A program made the position numbers and the translations under genes. The notes under the pieces were generated by a model. That model did no database searches, had not been told where the DNA came from, and saw only the letters and a program-made list of their open reading frames with translations. From Erythrocercus mccallii (Eukaryota > Chordata > Aves > Passeriformes > Dicruridae), in assembly GCA_013397435.1 (NCBI GenBank), contig VZRG01000343.1:1-64000 (forward strand): DNA of 64,000 nucleotides. The letters are read 5' to 3'. Shown one piece after another: positions 12,346 through 25,895 of the stretch; position 1 is the first letter of the stretch, and every line of letters starts with the position of its first letter.

Positions 12346-13840
12346 TTCAAGGATCAATGTAAAAGTACTTTGAGGGACAGAATTCTGTTTCTGTATTTTA
12401 TAGCCTTCACAAAGGATTATTTGTCAATGTCTTTATTCTTTCACTGAGTAACAAAAAAAATCTGATATTACATTTGTAAGAAGCATTTTTATTATGGAGA
12501 AACAGATTTAGCTGATGTTTTTCTACTGATTTTCTATATGTTTATGAAGAAGAAGAAAGGTCACTGTGTTAATAAATGTAGTCTGATTTCAGAATATCTT
12601 GATTTCTAATTATTTCACTTAGGGGAAGTTGATCTCAGAAGATATCTTGTGCTCCAAGCTGGAATTTGACTCGTAGGTTAGCTATATTACTGGTAAAATC
12701 AAGTTTGACAGCCATATTCTCTGAAAGGATCAACTTTAAAGGAATAGTAAAATCTGCTGTTTGTTGAAGAGGAGCAACATAGTCTGCAAAGTGGTTATAG
12801 CTGATAATTTAAGGAAATAATGGAAAGCTCACTTCTGGAAAGATATGTACCATTATATTTATACATTGCAATATTTTGGGATCAACACAGCAAGATATTA
12901 AAATATTTCATTTATAGTATTCTTGGACATGTAGCAGCCATAACCTGAAAGTAGGTGTTTTTTTTCACTGTTAATTGCACAGCTATATTCTCAAAGCTGA
13001 GTAGGTTTATTTTATGATGAATGCATTAGGGACTAATAATGCATTGTTTCATTGTAGCTGGACAGTTTTTGGGCCTTATTTTCTAAGGGAGTAAGCCCTC
13101 TGCTGCAATATAATTTTTATGTCCCCAAACCTGAGCTGGAATTATATTTGTAGATGCGGCATATCCTGTGGATGCATTTATAAAATATTTCTTTTCATTT
13201 CTTTGCAAAAGCTCTGACACAGATTTGATGATGCCTGTGTTTATTCAGCAGTTTGGACTGTTACTTGTGTTTTCAGAAGTTTCTTCTTGAAGGAGCTCAG
13301 TTTTATAGATTTGCAATTCCGGTTGTGTCGATTAACCCAGGATTCCCATGAATTTCATGTCACATTAAGATACAGTTGGACAAATGTAGTTCACATTATT
13401 AGTTGTGCCCCACAAGCTGTTTGTGTGACTGCAAGTGGTGTGTGGGAACTGCATATTTTTACACTGCACATCTAAGCAATAAATTTATTATATAAGACTT
13501 AGGAAATTTTGGATATCTATGATATATCTGGAGAAAAAGGTCTGAGGCTTCGTTTTTATCTCCCTGGCATTCCCACCTGCTGGCACTTGCTCACAAGCAG
13601 TGCAGGTAGCACGGCATGGGGCATGAATCTTGGGCTCAGAAATTGAACATTTATGTTATAATTTCATTTGCATCTATTCCTCACAAAACAATCTCACAAA
13701 CAAATGGATTCTCAGCATCAGATGAGTTGATAGAAAATAAGGAAGGCCCCTAACTGCACATACATATCAAAACAATGAAAATCTTTGTTTAGGCTCCTTA
13801 AAATAAGTTGAGGTTTGGGTAATGAGACAGATCTAGGCTG
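12346..13840. other. AT-rich stretch with no recognised gene or repeat
   Basis: Open frames are 62 codons or fewer (13287-13475 plus; 13718-13906 minus runs into the next repeat). No domain, splice-bounded exon or repeat signature was recognised. Confidence 0.5.
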
Positions 13841-13844
13841 AGAT

Positions 13845-14222
13845 AAATTCAGACAAAACAGAGGAGATGTTCTTTGCACAGTGGATGGTAGAGCTGTTGA
13901 GCTCATTGCCCAAGAGTGTTATAGATAGTGAAAGGATACCTAGACCCAAAAACTACTGGACAAAGCATGATAGATAAAGCTATTTAAGAATATTAAATAT
14001 GAATTGATACCATGTATTTCATAGAAGTACTAAATATACATCCTACTGTATAAGTGCATCATATGGAAAATGTTTGGCAAGGGCATATGTATAAATGGGA
14101 AATGTGCTTCACTGGTTTTGGTCCTTTTCTGTTTTAACCATCTCCTTGTGATCAGTATTAAGACAGAATACCAAGCCAGCTAGGCCTCTGTCTGGTCTAG
14201 TACATCTTATGTTCTTTTGATG
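13845..14222 (+). repeat. Ancient CR1/L3-type fragment (sense)
   Basis: The left part (GATGTTCTTTGCACAGTGGA, then AGCTCATTGCCCAAGAGTGT and TAGTGAAAGGATACCTAGAC) and the right part (AATACCAAGCCAGCTAGGCC, TCTGTCTGGTCTAGTACATC, TTATGTTCTT) sit in the order of the old amniote CR1 3' UTR in sense orientation. The middle, 13960-14140, is too diverged to align by eye. It is the same subfamily type as the antisense copy at 12205. Confidence 0.55.
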
Positions 14223-15639
14223 TGAACACACCAAATTTAGCTATTTGCTTTGTTAAAGTATAAAGATCTGTGTCTGGGCATATAAAGGACTGTGGCTGTC
14301 TGCAATATTCTGAGCTGTGCAGATGTATGGCTTTTATTTGCTATAGTGAATGAGGAGGACCCAAACCCCTTCTATTTATGGATTAACTTGCAAATTTTCA
14401 ATGTATTTTTCTCTTTTATTTTTCTTTTATTCAGAGGGGTTTGGTGGTGAAGACTGAGGGATAGGGTAGCAAAATGATCTTGGTAACTTGGATTTTTCTT
14501 TTATTTTTGCTATAAGAAGTGTATAGCAATGAAAAAAGATACTCATCAAGCATTCAGAAAATACAGCACTGCCTGGTGGAAGAGTTAAATTTCTGTTGAG
14601 TTATGTGAATTTACATTTGTATGTTCAATTTGGGAAAGTAGTATTCCCATCACTTTAGAGATGTATATGCTATTTCAACAGGAATGACTGACAGAAAGGC
14701 CTGCAGTGTTCTTAGTTGTCTGTAAAGCAAGTGGAAGCATCTCAAGTATGTATAAGTAGAAAATCTTGACAGGGTATATTAGTTTAGAGTACTAGGCTGG
14801 GATGAGTAAACACCAAGAGCATGTGTGCTTTCTGTCCTGATCCACGAAAATTACTCAGGAATGGAGGGCAAGGAAAAAACATACAGCATCTTATCAGTAT
14901 GAAAGGTAATGATTACAACACAGCAGAAATGTATTTTCAGAAACCAGGAGACTGAAAAACTCAGAGAGTAACTAGAGATGAGGAAGGCTTTTTGCAGGCT
15001 CTTTGCAGATGTACTTATGTCTGTAAGATGACTGGTAAAATTAACACAGAACACTATCAAAAAATCACAGCAAGGACATAAGGCAGTTATGTGTGTGTGA
15101 TTTTGAATCCCTGACAATGTGAACACAGTTGTGAAAGCCAGCGTCCCACTGATACCATGAAAATAACAGTATTGCAGTCCTTGTTGGTGAACCTCCTGGA
15201 TGCAAATGTTGCACTACATAAAGAAATGCATATATTGTTTTTAATTAAAAATCCTGACTCCATGCAAAAATGAAGAATGTAGTCCAGTGTTTCTAGTGGT
15301 ATATTAAATTTTATTAATGGCAATAGTGAATTTTCCAGCAAGCAAAGAGTAAGCATATTGCAAAGACCATTTATTTAGGGAAAAGAAAAAAACCAACACC
15401 CCAAACCTTATAGTAACACTACCATTGAGAAAGTAAATGTCTTCACCTGTTTGAGTGACATGGCCTGCCAAGGAACAGAGGCAGAGAGAGAACTCCAGAT
15501 GCTCCACTCTGTGCTCCTGGGTATGCTTTATGGAGGTTTGATAAAGAGAGAGTAAGCCAGTGGTAATACTTTTTCTCAATCCTAACAGGAACAGATCAGG
15601 ATCTTCATGTGTGGGCCTAAAGACAAAGGAAAGGAACAC
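14223..15639. other. AT-rich stretch with no recognised gene or repeat
   Basis: Several overlapping minus-strand frames occur at 14851-15819, the longest of 171 codons (15304-15819). None carries a recognisable domain and their composition (Ser, Phe, Leu, His rich) is what antisense of AT/purine-rich DNA gives. The longest one overlaps the LTR that starts near 15640, which argues against a gene. Confidence 0.5.
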
Positions 15640-16013
15640 TGAGAAATTGCAAAGCTCAGTCACAATGGGATGGGGGAGGGGAAAGAAGGTGAGTGGGGAA
15701 AAAAATTGTTCAGAGGAATATTCCATACCATATAATATCACATCCAGCAATAAATCTGGGTAAGGAGCATTGGGGTTTTGTCTCCTTGTATGTCCATTGC
15801 ACAGAGACTGACTGAGCATCTCTCTGCTTGTGGGAAGGGCTTTGCCTTTGCAAACCCACCCACCATCTTTCCTACATTTATAAACTACATTTTAGTCCCA
15901 CAAGTTACTTTCTCTCATCCTGTTCTCTCCCCTGTCCTGCTGGAGCAAGTGGAATAGTGAGCAAGTGGCTGCTGTGGGGGTGTCTAGTTCCTGGCTAGGG
16001 TCAACGCATCACA
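15640..16013 (+). mobile_element. ERV LTR (family C), 3' portion, plus orientation
   Basis: GGAATATTCCATACCATATA near 15716 is the distinctive promoter-proximal word of an abundant avian LTR. It is followed by a leader and then the U5-like part CTCTCCCCTGTCCTGCTGGA, TGAGCAAGTGGCTGCTGTGG, and the end CTGGCTAGGGTCAACGCATC-ACA at about 16013. The U3 part upstream of 15640 was not recognised. No primer-binding site follows. The start coordinate is approximate by 50-100 bp. Confidence 0.7.
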
Positions 16014-19000
16014 ATATAATGTAGTTCTTTACTGTCATATGAATGTACACTATCACTGACTTTATAGTTAAATATTTACCTTTGTTTTTATGTATTGAAG
16101 ACAGTGTTTATGCCAAAAGTATGTGACAAAATTCACAGCTTTTAGATTTTATCTTATTCTGTAACAGAGTCTATTTTATTTTTAACTCCCATGATGGTAC
16201 AAATGTATCTTAAATTTTTAAAATTAGTTTATAGAATGAAGTAAACACACCTTTAGACATACTAGCAAAAAAAAAAAAAAAGAAAAAAATTATAGCAATC
16301 CTTAGGCTGACTGGAATTAAGAAAATTATATCCTGTCTGGGAAATACTGGATTTTTTCCTCCTCCTTCTCCAGTTCAAGCATTTTACTACTTTTGTCCAT
16401 TAATAAGGCTAAAATCTCTGTATTTAAATAGAAAAAACTCCCACAGACTAATTTTTTTTTAAAGTATAATCACAACTAATGAAGTACATCCTTAGCAATG
16501 CTACAGAGGTCCTGTTTTAAAGAAGATCTCTCAGGGCAGATTTTTCAAGGTATGATTTTGTATTTGAATTACTGCAATTGTATATTTTATTGCAAATTAT
16601 TTATCTGAACATTTGAATTTATGAAATAATATGTTTACATATATCTGTCCAAAGAAAAGACAGAACCTTAACAATTAGCAATATATTAAATGATTATTCT
16701 TTTATGTTTCTATCTCCTCAGCTTTAAAACACACACAATAGTGAATTTCTTTTAATGTCTTCTTCAAAATGCTACTGAAGAATATAGCAGGGACATTGAT
16801 TTTGTATCAAAGTAAGAAATAACATAAAATATCTATTTGCTTCTTTATCCACTAAACCAATGTAACTTATTTTTCCATTGGTAACTTTAGGGTGTAAATT
16901 CTTTTTCTCTTCTCCATGGATTTATTTTTTTTTTCCAGTGAATAGTACTTACCAAAAAAATTAAGTTTTAACTGAGCATAACATATCACAGAGCCTGTAC
17001 ATGGTCTTTTTTGTTCTAATGCACTTGTATTAATGCAATGAACTGATATAACAGATACCAGATATTCAACTAGAAGTGATTTCTGAGAGGTTTTGAGCCC
17101 AATAGTATTGTGTTATCTACCATACATATTGTTCAAAGATGAAACATGTTCTTGTTTTCTTAAAGATTATATAAGTAAGTGATAATTATTCTCTTTTCAT
17201 CCACAGTTCTAAGCAGTCTTTGCAAACATTAAACAGCTTGTGAAAGTAATTAAACATTGTCTCTCCAATCCCTAATCTTGTCAAGTTGTGTGGTAAGAGA
17301 TGTGGAAGGCTCATTAACAAAGGAGGAAATAATCCCTTATTTTATTACAAATTTAAACAGCCAAATTGTTTACAAAAACAAAGCTCCAAAGTCACCTGTA
17401 AGTTTATAGAGTGCTAAGTGTTGGCTTACAAAAGCAGTGCGTTTACCTGAGCTGAAAGTCTTCTAAATTAATTTTCGTTGTTATTTTTATGTTGACCATT
17501 TCTAGTCAACAGCAAATTGAAAGACTCCATAGAGTTTTTTCTTTTCTTTTTATAGCACACATTGTCAAGCTCTAGTACAGAGATTCTGTACTTGACAGAA
17601 GGTCTTAGTTTTTTTTTTCAGCTATAGGAAAAATGTTATCTCTTTTCTCCTATTTTACTCTATTTGTCTCCAACTCAGGGTAGTTGTTTATGTTGCAGAG
17701 AAAAAATCCCAAAACTAAATCAAAAAACTCCACCATGGTTAACTTTGCAGTACTGTGGCACATTTTATGTCATACTTCTCTATTTAATCTATTTTAAAGC
17801 CTTTTATAATGAGAGTTTTTAAGATGATCTCTGGTCGTTTGATCAGCCATGAAAAAGATATGGCTTGGACAGCAAAGCAGTCACTTAAAGTCATTTGGCA
17901 ACATTGCTAAGAGTACCTGAGGTAATATATCTGGCTGCTATGTGCCTCTAAGAAATAAAGCTATATGAAGAATGAACAACAGAGCCATGAGTATATGAGT
18001 ACATGAATGCCACCTTAACTGTATTCACCAGTGCATTTAGTTTGCCAGGGCATGTTCTGAAAGCAGTAAGTAAATAGTTAAGAAATCTTCAAAAGTAGAA
18101 ATATCATTTAACTAAACTGTAAGTATGATTACATAGCAAGATCTACTTGACTCTAAATTTATTCTACATTTACATTGGTTTTAAGAGTGAAATAATACAA
18201 ATTTATAAGTCCTCTATGTCTTTGTGCTTATCCAACAAACACAGTTTATACAAATTTCTCAGGTCATTGGATGGTTAAATTTGCTGGCTTTAGGCATTTA
18301 AAATTATCCCCTTTGATGCCTTGGAGTGCCTCTAGAACAGAGGCTAGACAAGATTAAGAGAGTACGAGTGGGTATTTTTTAAAGACCTTCAATAGATACA
18401 TCTTGGGAAGTCAAAAGCCTCTGAGAGGGGCTACACCCAAGATGGACAATGATCATGAGTTTTTCAGACAATTCTAAGTTTGGTTCATTTACCTATCAGG
18501 GGTTAATCCTCCAGTTACACCTTCAGGTAATGAAGTCATATACCCCCAGCTTGCTTCCCCCCAGCTCAGTTTTGTTTATACTTTTCAGGTCCCGAGGCAG
18601 TAGAGATTCCATGAATTTCAGGCCTAGAGGGGTTGTATTGTCTGACCAAAACATGAAGACAGTAAACTAACACTCTATATGGAGTTCAGAGTTACACACT
18701 ATTGCAATACAGGATTTGAAAAATATAAAAGCTAAAATCCTAAGGCATCACCCTGCACTGTCAGTCAGAGCAAGTTTAGACTCACCTGTAGAGATTGATG
18801 AGGAAAGATCACAGCTGCCTTTCTTTGCCTCTGGAGAGGACAGAGATGGAGGAAGCTCAGAACCTTGGCTGGTGATAGAAATCTTTCAGCTTGGGAGTTA
18901 CAGGTCTGCACCATGGGTTTGTTTGCAATGAGGGGAAATTGATTTCCCCAAGCACTTTTATATGTTCATACAAGTAGTCAGAACAGGGGAAACATAAGTA

Positions 19001-21415
19001 TTTTGATGGGCTGTAGCAGGAAGGAGACTCAAGTTAGTGCTAGTGCCTAACTTGGTGCCTATCTACAGGTAGCTAAAGTCTGAGTGAAGAACTGCATGCA
19101 CCCCCTGCTAATCCTCTGTGTCACAGTGCAATAGGTATGCATGTTTCCTCAGTCTGTCTTTAAAGAACTGTAATTTACTGGAAAATATATTCCTGAATAT
19201 TACTGTAATAACCCTCTTGAGTCTCTTATATCATTGGGTGCAATCGAAAGGGCAGACCTTGAGCTACTGTAAATCATGCTGGCTTCATTGATTTCAGTAG
19301 GGCTCTATTGATTTACTGCTGCAGAGAATCTGGTCTGAAATATTTCTGTGGTACTGTGCGCATTTGGAGCTAGAAGATTTACAGGCTTTATAATAAAGCT
19401 AAGAAGTCTCAGCATAACCATTCTCAATGGCTGATGTATTTCTTTGTCTTAGTGTATAAACAATTAACATCACCAGTCCGAGCAGTGTAACACAGGGAAA
19501 CTAATATCTGGGATAGTGCATCAATGCTAGCTTCTAGAAGACTTCTTAATCAATGCTAATAGGGAAACATTTCTTCATATATGTGCCTTTACTGACATAA
19601 TAAGGGTGTAGGGTCATGCTGTAAATATCTGAGTCTCAGAACTGGAAAGAAGAAACACACTGGACTGATATGCCTTTTAATCAACTGCATAGAATTTTAC
19701 ACTTCAGAGTAAATGCTTTCAATGATAATTAGCAAAGTCATTTGTGCAAAAAAAAATATGCCAGATATGGTGAGAGAAATTAAACTTGAAGTGTTGTAAC
19801 TGGTTCACTAACGATTTTCAGAGGTCATTTCAAGTGTCATAATGAATTCTGCCTAAAAGCTTGTTTGAATGTATCCCCTTCCCTTTCCCTACAGATGGAA
19901 AGAATGATAATCTTTGTTGTAGGGAACAGCAGTGCACCAGACTGCTTTATCAGTACTTTAAAACAATTGCAATGTAGATGAGAAGGTGTTAGCCACAGCT
20001 ACCTAAAACCACAGCTGCAAGTGACTTAATTTAGATACATCAAATAGTTACAATTTTCATTCTCTTTATTTGGGTAAGACTCAGATAACTTTTATATCCA
20101 TGTATGTAAGTTGTTGAGACAGGGAAAGCTTAACCAGCACAACAAAAACTTACCTGCACAACAGGTAGAACTACCCTACAGCATGCTCTTTCCTTTTCAA
20201 CCCTGATCAAATATTCTTCTTGCCTTTGTACGTTTTTTTCTTTCCAGTTCCTTTATGCTTCTGAAGTACTTAATATACATGCCAGTTTATCTCACTAAGC
20301 TGACAGTGCGTGGGAGGAGGAGAGCAAATAATTTTCTTTATGCTTACTTGAGGCATCAGAAGAAGAGCCAAAGTAGTAAAAAAGTGTGGGAAAAAATGAC
20401 AAAGGTGGGAAGAAAGACAAGGCCCCACATTTATAAAGGAAACTAACTGCTAAACAAGCTCAGTTGTTTTATCTAAATGTGGTATCCTTATGCAGTATAT
20501 CCTAAACATCCTAGGCTGAATACTGAGGAAGCACAAGAGTCTCTGGGTATGCATACATTTCAACACTCATCAATGTTTCTGTATTTGAAGAAATATATTT
20601 AAAATATCCAGCACTAGAGATAAAGATTGTCAGAACTAGAACTCGTGTTGTTCCACATGCTGTGTTACATAGGACCATAGGAAACATCTGTAGGTAGACA
20701 TATGGTATCATCATAAAAACAATGACGGCTATTGCTAGCTGTCATAATACAGGTGTCCAAAGAGCAGGAAATCAGTTTTTTCTTATGTTCATAGAAATCT
20801 GGAACTCAAATAGTTCACTTTAACTTCAGCATTGCTAGTTTGAAAGTGGAAAAGTCTTGTTTTATCACCTGAAATGATCTCTGCTGATCCCACTTGCTCA
20901 TTAGAATTCAATTACCTTTCTCCTGAAATTTAACTACCCTAGATTGTCCCACTGTATAAAGCATGTCAGTGAAGACCTGTTGAAGGGAGGATAAAGAGGA
21001 AAATGCAAAAGTAATCTGAATGTAAGGAGCAAATGGAGAATTTGCTAGAGGTTCATAAGGTAATCTTTTTCAAAATATGAAAGAAAATTACTAAATTACA
21101 GTATGTGATCTCGGAGCATTTTACCTCTGAACAGATGAACTACATAAATTCTGTGACGGGTCAGATAAGCTTCCCTCAAACTAGAGAAAAGTAACTATAG
21201 CTTCCAAGATTTTGAGTCTATTGTTTGTATCATCATGAATGTATTGCCATTTTGTCTGTAGTATGGGTGAGAACTCAGATGCAGCACTTTGTTGATTTAT
21301 TTTATTTATTAGAAAAATAGATGTTTAGTTGTTAATAACTTGAATTATGTCCTTAGGAATGTGTTTTGCAATGAGTACATTTCTGCATGATATATGTGTG
21401 AAAAGCACATTTAAA
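16014..21415. other. AT-rich stretch without recognised genes
   Basis: It contains an A-rich run (16266-16290), poly-T runs, and long AT-rich tracts. The part at about 17180-17480 reads as single-copy DNA with motifs such as ATTAACAAAG and TAATTAAACA and is a candidate conserved non-coding block. 18440-18930 is less AT-rich and holds two frames of about 70 codons with no domain; it may be an unrecognised LTR or other repeat. No tRNA, exon or CR1 signature was found. Confidence 0.5.
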
Positions 21416-22105
21416 GATCATAGAATCTAGAGAATGGTTTGGGTTGGAAGGGACCTGAAGGATCATCTACTTCTAATCCCCCAGCCATGAGCAGGGACAC
21501 CTTCCACTACACCAGGGGGCTCAAAGTGCCATTCAACCTGACTTTGAACACTTCTAGGGACAGAGCATCCACAGTTTCTCTGGGCAATCTGTTCCAGTGC
21601 CTTTTATCCCTCACAGTAAAGAATTGCTTCCTAATAAAAATTTAATTAAACCCTTAGATTAAAGCAAATCCCTCTGTCCTATTACTACAGGCTCTTGTAA
21701 AAAGTCCCACTGTATCCTTCTTCTTGACCATTCAGGTACTGGGAGGCTGCACTAGTATCTCCCCGGAGCCTTCTCTTCTTTGGTTTGAACAGCCTAACTC
21801 CAGATGTGCTTCAGCCCTCTGATCATTTTTGTTTCCTCCTCTGGACTCACTTATACAGGTCCATGTTTTTCCTCTACAGAGGATCCCAGAACTGAATCCA
21901 GTGTTCCAGGTGAGGTCTCACCAAGGTGGAAAAGAGGCGCAGAATCCCCTCCCTCACCCTGCTGGCCATGCTGCTTTGGGTGCAGCCCAGGACACAACTG
22001 GCCTTCTGGCCTGGGAGTGCACATTGCTGGGTTGTGTTGAGCTTCTTGTAAATCAACACACCAGAGTATTTTTCCTCAGGGCTTCCTTCAGATTATGGAT
22101 TTGGT
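21416..22105 (-). repeat. CR1 LINE 3' part, about 0.69 kb
   Basis: It starts with ATCATAGAATCTAGAGAATG and GGTTTGGGTTGGAAGGGACC, the antisense CR1 tail. The order then runs through the 3' UTR (CACAGTTTCTCTGGGCAATC, CTGTTCCAGTGCC) into the C-terminal part of ORF2 (GGTGAGGTCTCACCAAGGTG, CTGCTGGCCATGCTGCTTTG). Minus-strand frames at 21874-22059 (with RPHLEHWIQFWDPL) are remnants of the ORF2 C-terminus, which in CR1 carries this kind of motif. The frame is interrupted, so no functional protein is encoded. Confidence 0.92.
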
Positions 22106-22429
22106 TTGAGAGTATGATACCTTGCGTCCTGTGAATGGAATTTTAATTGCATATATGCTGAGACAATGTGTAGTAAAGAAGGCAACGACAATGAATGAAT
22201 TATTGTTGATCACAAAGACAAAAAACAATACAGTAAAATAATGATTTAGAACAGAACAGAACTGGGTTTTACATTTTTTGAAAAATTCTACAATTTCAGA
22301 TCTAGTTTATACTTCTAAAACCAACAAAAATAAAGGAGAACAAGAAAAATGTCTGAATTGCTTTGAGCTAATAGTAACACAGGTGGTAAAACCAAGGCCT
22401 CTCATTCTCATGTAGCTTTCATATTTTTT

Positions 22430-22486
22430 CTTTATATTTATATACATATATATATTTATGTCTGCATATATGCATGCATGTATACT
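22430..22486. repeat. AT-rich (TATA)n/(ATGC)n simple repeat
   Basis: TTTATATACATATATATATT is followed by TATGTCTGCATATATGCATG and CATGTATAC, an imperfect alternating purine-pyrimidine microsatellite. Confidence 0.75.
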
Positions 22487-22745
22487 TAAAAATGCCTATT
22501 TTCTTAAAATGTCTCATAGCTTCAGAAAACGAAATTATTCTTTCTGGGAGGTAACTGACCAATATGAATGAAATATCTCAATAGTATTGAAAACAACTTG
22601 GAAAATCACTTAATGATTCAAGTTTTTCCAAAATATGTTAGCAAAGAGTAGAACTCTGACTGATTTGAATAATGGTAAATTGAAAAAATGTGCTCATCAT
22701 GGAGAAGACTTTCCCCTATTTTTACCCTCTTGTTGACCTCCTAAA

Positions 22746-22972
22746 TATAGAATCATAGAATATCCTGAGTTGGAAGGGATCCACAAGGGTCCTTGAGTTC
22801 AACTCCTGGCCCTGCACGGAGTCACACCAGTGCCTGAGAGTATTGTCCAGATCCTTCTTGAACTCCGTCAGGCTTAGTGCTGTGACCACTTCCCTGGGGA
22901 GCCTCTTCCAGTGCTCAGCCACCCTCTGGGTGAAGAACTGCTCTTAATATCTAACCTAAACCTCCCCAGACA
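22746..22972 (-). repeat. CR1 LINE 3' end fragment
   Basis: It begins TAGAATCATAGAATATCCTG, AGTTGGAAGGGATCCACAAG and continues through GAGTCACACCAGTGCCTGAG, TTGAACTCCGTCAGGCTTAG and GGTGAAGAACTGCTCTTAAT. A minus-strand frame (22722-22922) contains LPREVVTALSLTEFKKDLD, a remnant of the CR1 ORF2 C-terminus that also appears in the copy at 45135-46545. This subfamily differs from the one at 21416. Confidence 0.92.
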
Positions 22973-25885
22973 CATATGTATCATATATCTGGCAACACAA
23001 TCTGGTATAAAGATGATAACATGCAGAAATTTGAAAGAAAGCACGTTAAACTTTAAAACTGTGTTGTACTTGTCACCTGAGTTACAGATTCATCTGAAGC
23101 AAGTAAATATCATCAAGTTGTTTTTTTTTTTTTGGTGGTTCTTTCATAGTACTTTAGAGCCAATAATGCTTCATGAAAGGGGCAACCCATGCAATTCCAT
23201 GGATCCACAAAGTACGCCAGACCTCGTTTTTTCACTACAGCCTGTTTTGGATAAGCTCCAACTCTCTTTGTACAGGCACCCCTCTGCCCTAAACTACTTT
23301 TCTTTGAGAGTTTTGTTTGTCCTTGGCTCTGCAATTTTTTCCTCACAATGCTGTGAGAAAGTGCTGGGACAGCTGTTGGTGTATAAAACATTCTTTGTGA
23401 AGAGTGTGTATCAAATTTAGGAAGGTGGTGGGGTTTTTTTCCCCCCAAGGAAAAAGTGGAAATATGTATGACTTTGCAGAAATTTCTTAGAGTGTTGTTG
23501 TTTTACTGCTGTCTTTCAACAAATAAATAACATAATTCATTTTCTGAAGCTGGACAAAAATATGAGATTTTTACCTTCAAAATGAAAATAACCCATTCTG
23601 TAAATATTGGCTACCTGCCATGTACTGATATTTTCCACTAGCTCCTTGCATGGTAAGTTAAGGTTGCTAATGTGTGCTTGTCATAATCCTACGCTGCTGA
23701 AGAAAACAGATCTTAACTGAATCTTAAAGGAATTTGAAAAATACAAAATTTGTAAAGTTTCGCTGTGAAGTTGCCATGAATATTATCTTCATTCTTGTTT
23801 TTTTCATTATAATATTAGCCTGAATTCAAAATGGGCTTTTCTCTTGACTTCTAAATTCAGTTCAACACTGTTCCCAAACTTTCATGCCTGTGATTCATAT
23901 TACCATGGAAAGTGGTTTAGCTGGCTTATGAAGTTTAAAAGGAAAATCTGCAAACTGTCAGTGTCAGTGCATATGTTGATCTAGAAAGAAGGATGCATGT
24001 TTGAAAATCATTCTCTGGTTGGGAAATAGGAGAGCTGCTAGATTAAAAGCCAGGAAAAAAAAATGTATATAAAAACAGGCTAAAAATTTCAATATATCAA
24101 GCAAACATTTCATTCCTTACCAGAAACAATGGTGCAAGGATCTCTCAGGTGCCTGTAATAACGTCCATGATGGCAGTGCTGAATATCTTTAGAAGAAAAG
24201 TCATTGATTTCTTTTTTGGGGAAGAAGGAAGTTGGGAGAAGGAAAGGGGATAATTGCTGTATAATCTAACAACATTTTTCCTAGCTCAGTGTAATTTTTT
24301 TCTTTTTTCCTTTCTATATCTGAGAGCTGCTATTTTATCATTTCATCATGCCACACTCTTACACTATGCAATGTGATAATACATTGAAATGTCAATTTCA
24401 CCTAATAATGGAAAGTTGTGTCACATACCCCTTTTCAGCTAAGACTTCCCTTAGTTCGTGTAACAGACATCCAAGGCAATAGGAAGAAATGAGCTTAGCT
24501 GAGTACTCTTATATATTATTCACACATCTAAAAATATAGAATATTTACCCTCATAAGTTTTGAGTTCTGCGTTTTCTAGAGTAAAAAGGTACTTAATCTA
24601 TTAAAAAATATTTCATCTTTATTTAGAATAAATGAGGGGTTTATCCATGGCTCCATATTCCACAGCCTAGTAAACAGGAATGTGCCTTGTTACTTTATTT
24701 ATTTCCCAGCATTGCCTACTAAATGTAGAAGATGACATTGCATGATTATGTCTCATCCAATTCTGTCTCATCCAGTCTTGTGCTTGATGGAAATAATATC
24801 TGAAAATGAAAAATTCCTTCTAGACAGCATTCTTCATCCTTTCTCCATTTTCCATTCCCTAGGGCTGAGCTGTGTGAGGGTCCATAAGGAATTGGGTCAG
24901 CCCCAACCATTTCTCACTCTAATGTTCAGAGTCAATAATGAAATAAACCTGTGGCAGTTTTGCTAAAAGGAAATATGTACACTATGAAGGTTTCATCTGT
25001 ACTTCTTAATGATTTCTAAACTTGTCCAAGGGAGAGCATGACTAATAAAGCTGTACTTTTCATCACAGTTTTTATTAGACTCAAGTTAAAAATGTGTCAA
25101 TTTTGTGGATCTAGTTTGATCTAGGCTTTTGAATAAACTGTAAGTTTATTTAATGCCTAGGAAAATTATTGTGTAACTTTCTTGTAAATAGTCATTGATA
25201 GCATGGATTATGAGTACTGAAATAACTAAACCAATCCCAGAATTTCCAAGAATCCATATTTCAGTGTTGTAGTACAGGGAGCAGGAAGAGGGTCTGGAGA
25301 TTTTAACATAGCTCAAACATGGATAAAACTATGGAAAACTCCTCTCTGCAGGCTAATGGAAACCTTGCATTATCCTGTCCTTTGTGAGTAACTTTCATGA
25401 TCTTTCTTTTCCTTAAGTAATGTCTTCTTTATTACATTAAAGGAACTAACTAATTTCCTTAAGATGGTAGCACTGGATTGAAGTAGGATGACTTAATGCA
25501 TCTAAGTTCTTTTAGCTACATGTCCCTTGGGTTTTGCTTGTTGCTAGCAAAAATCATTTTGGGTTCTTTTGCAAACTGTCACCACTGCTTTTTTTGGGTG
25601 ATAACAGCAGGAGGGAGTTCAGGCAGAAAGCACATAAGACCTACTGCTGGCATGGGGTGTTTCTTACTTCTCAAGAATGTCATGTTGCAGAAATACAAAA
25701 CTTTTATTATATTCTAATCTACACTCCATTCAACTTCTTTTTTAACCATGCAAGGACTCATGCATGATGTAATGTTAAATACATACACTTACTAGTATGA
25801 TTGGATATCTTCATCATTGTAGAGAAAAACCCTACCAGGTCAGTCAGTAGAATTGTCGCCTTATGGTGAGGGTTTTTTTTTCAAA
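22973..25885. other. AT-rich stretch without recognised genes
   Basis: Open frames around 23113-23448 (minus) and 22911-23420 (plus) overlap each other in a slightly less AT-rich block, and the plus frame starts inside the CR1. Neither shows a domain. A T11 run lies at 23121. Nothing else was recognised. Confidence 0.5.
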
Positions 25886-25895
25886 ATCATATAAA

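Noticed and set aside
15304..15819. 171-codon minus-strand open frame, the longest in the window
   Set aside because: No domain; it overlaps the start of an LTR and adjoining minus frames in other phases. It is antisense of purine-rich DNA and most likely chance.
16266..16290. A-rich run as a retrocopy tail
   Set aside because: No polyadenylation signal at a suitable distance, and the run is interrupted by G. Simple low complexity is enough.
22911..23420. 169-codon plus-strand open frame
   Set aside because: It starts inside an antisense CR1 copy, passes a T-run that gives Phe-rich residues, and has no recognisable domain.
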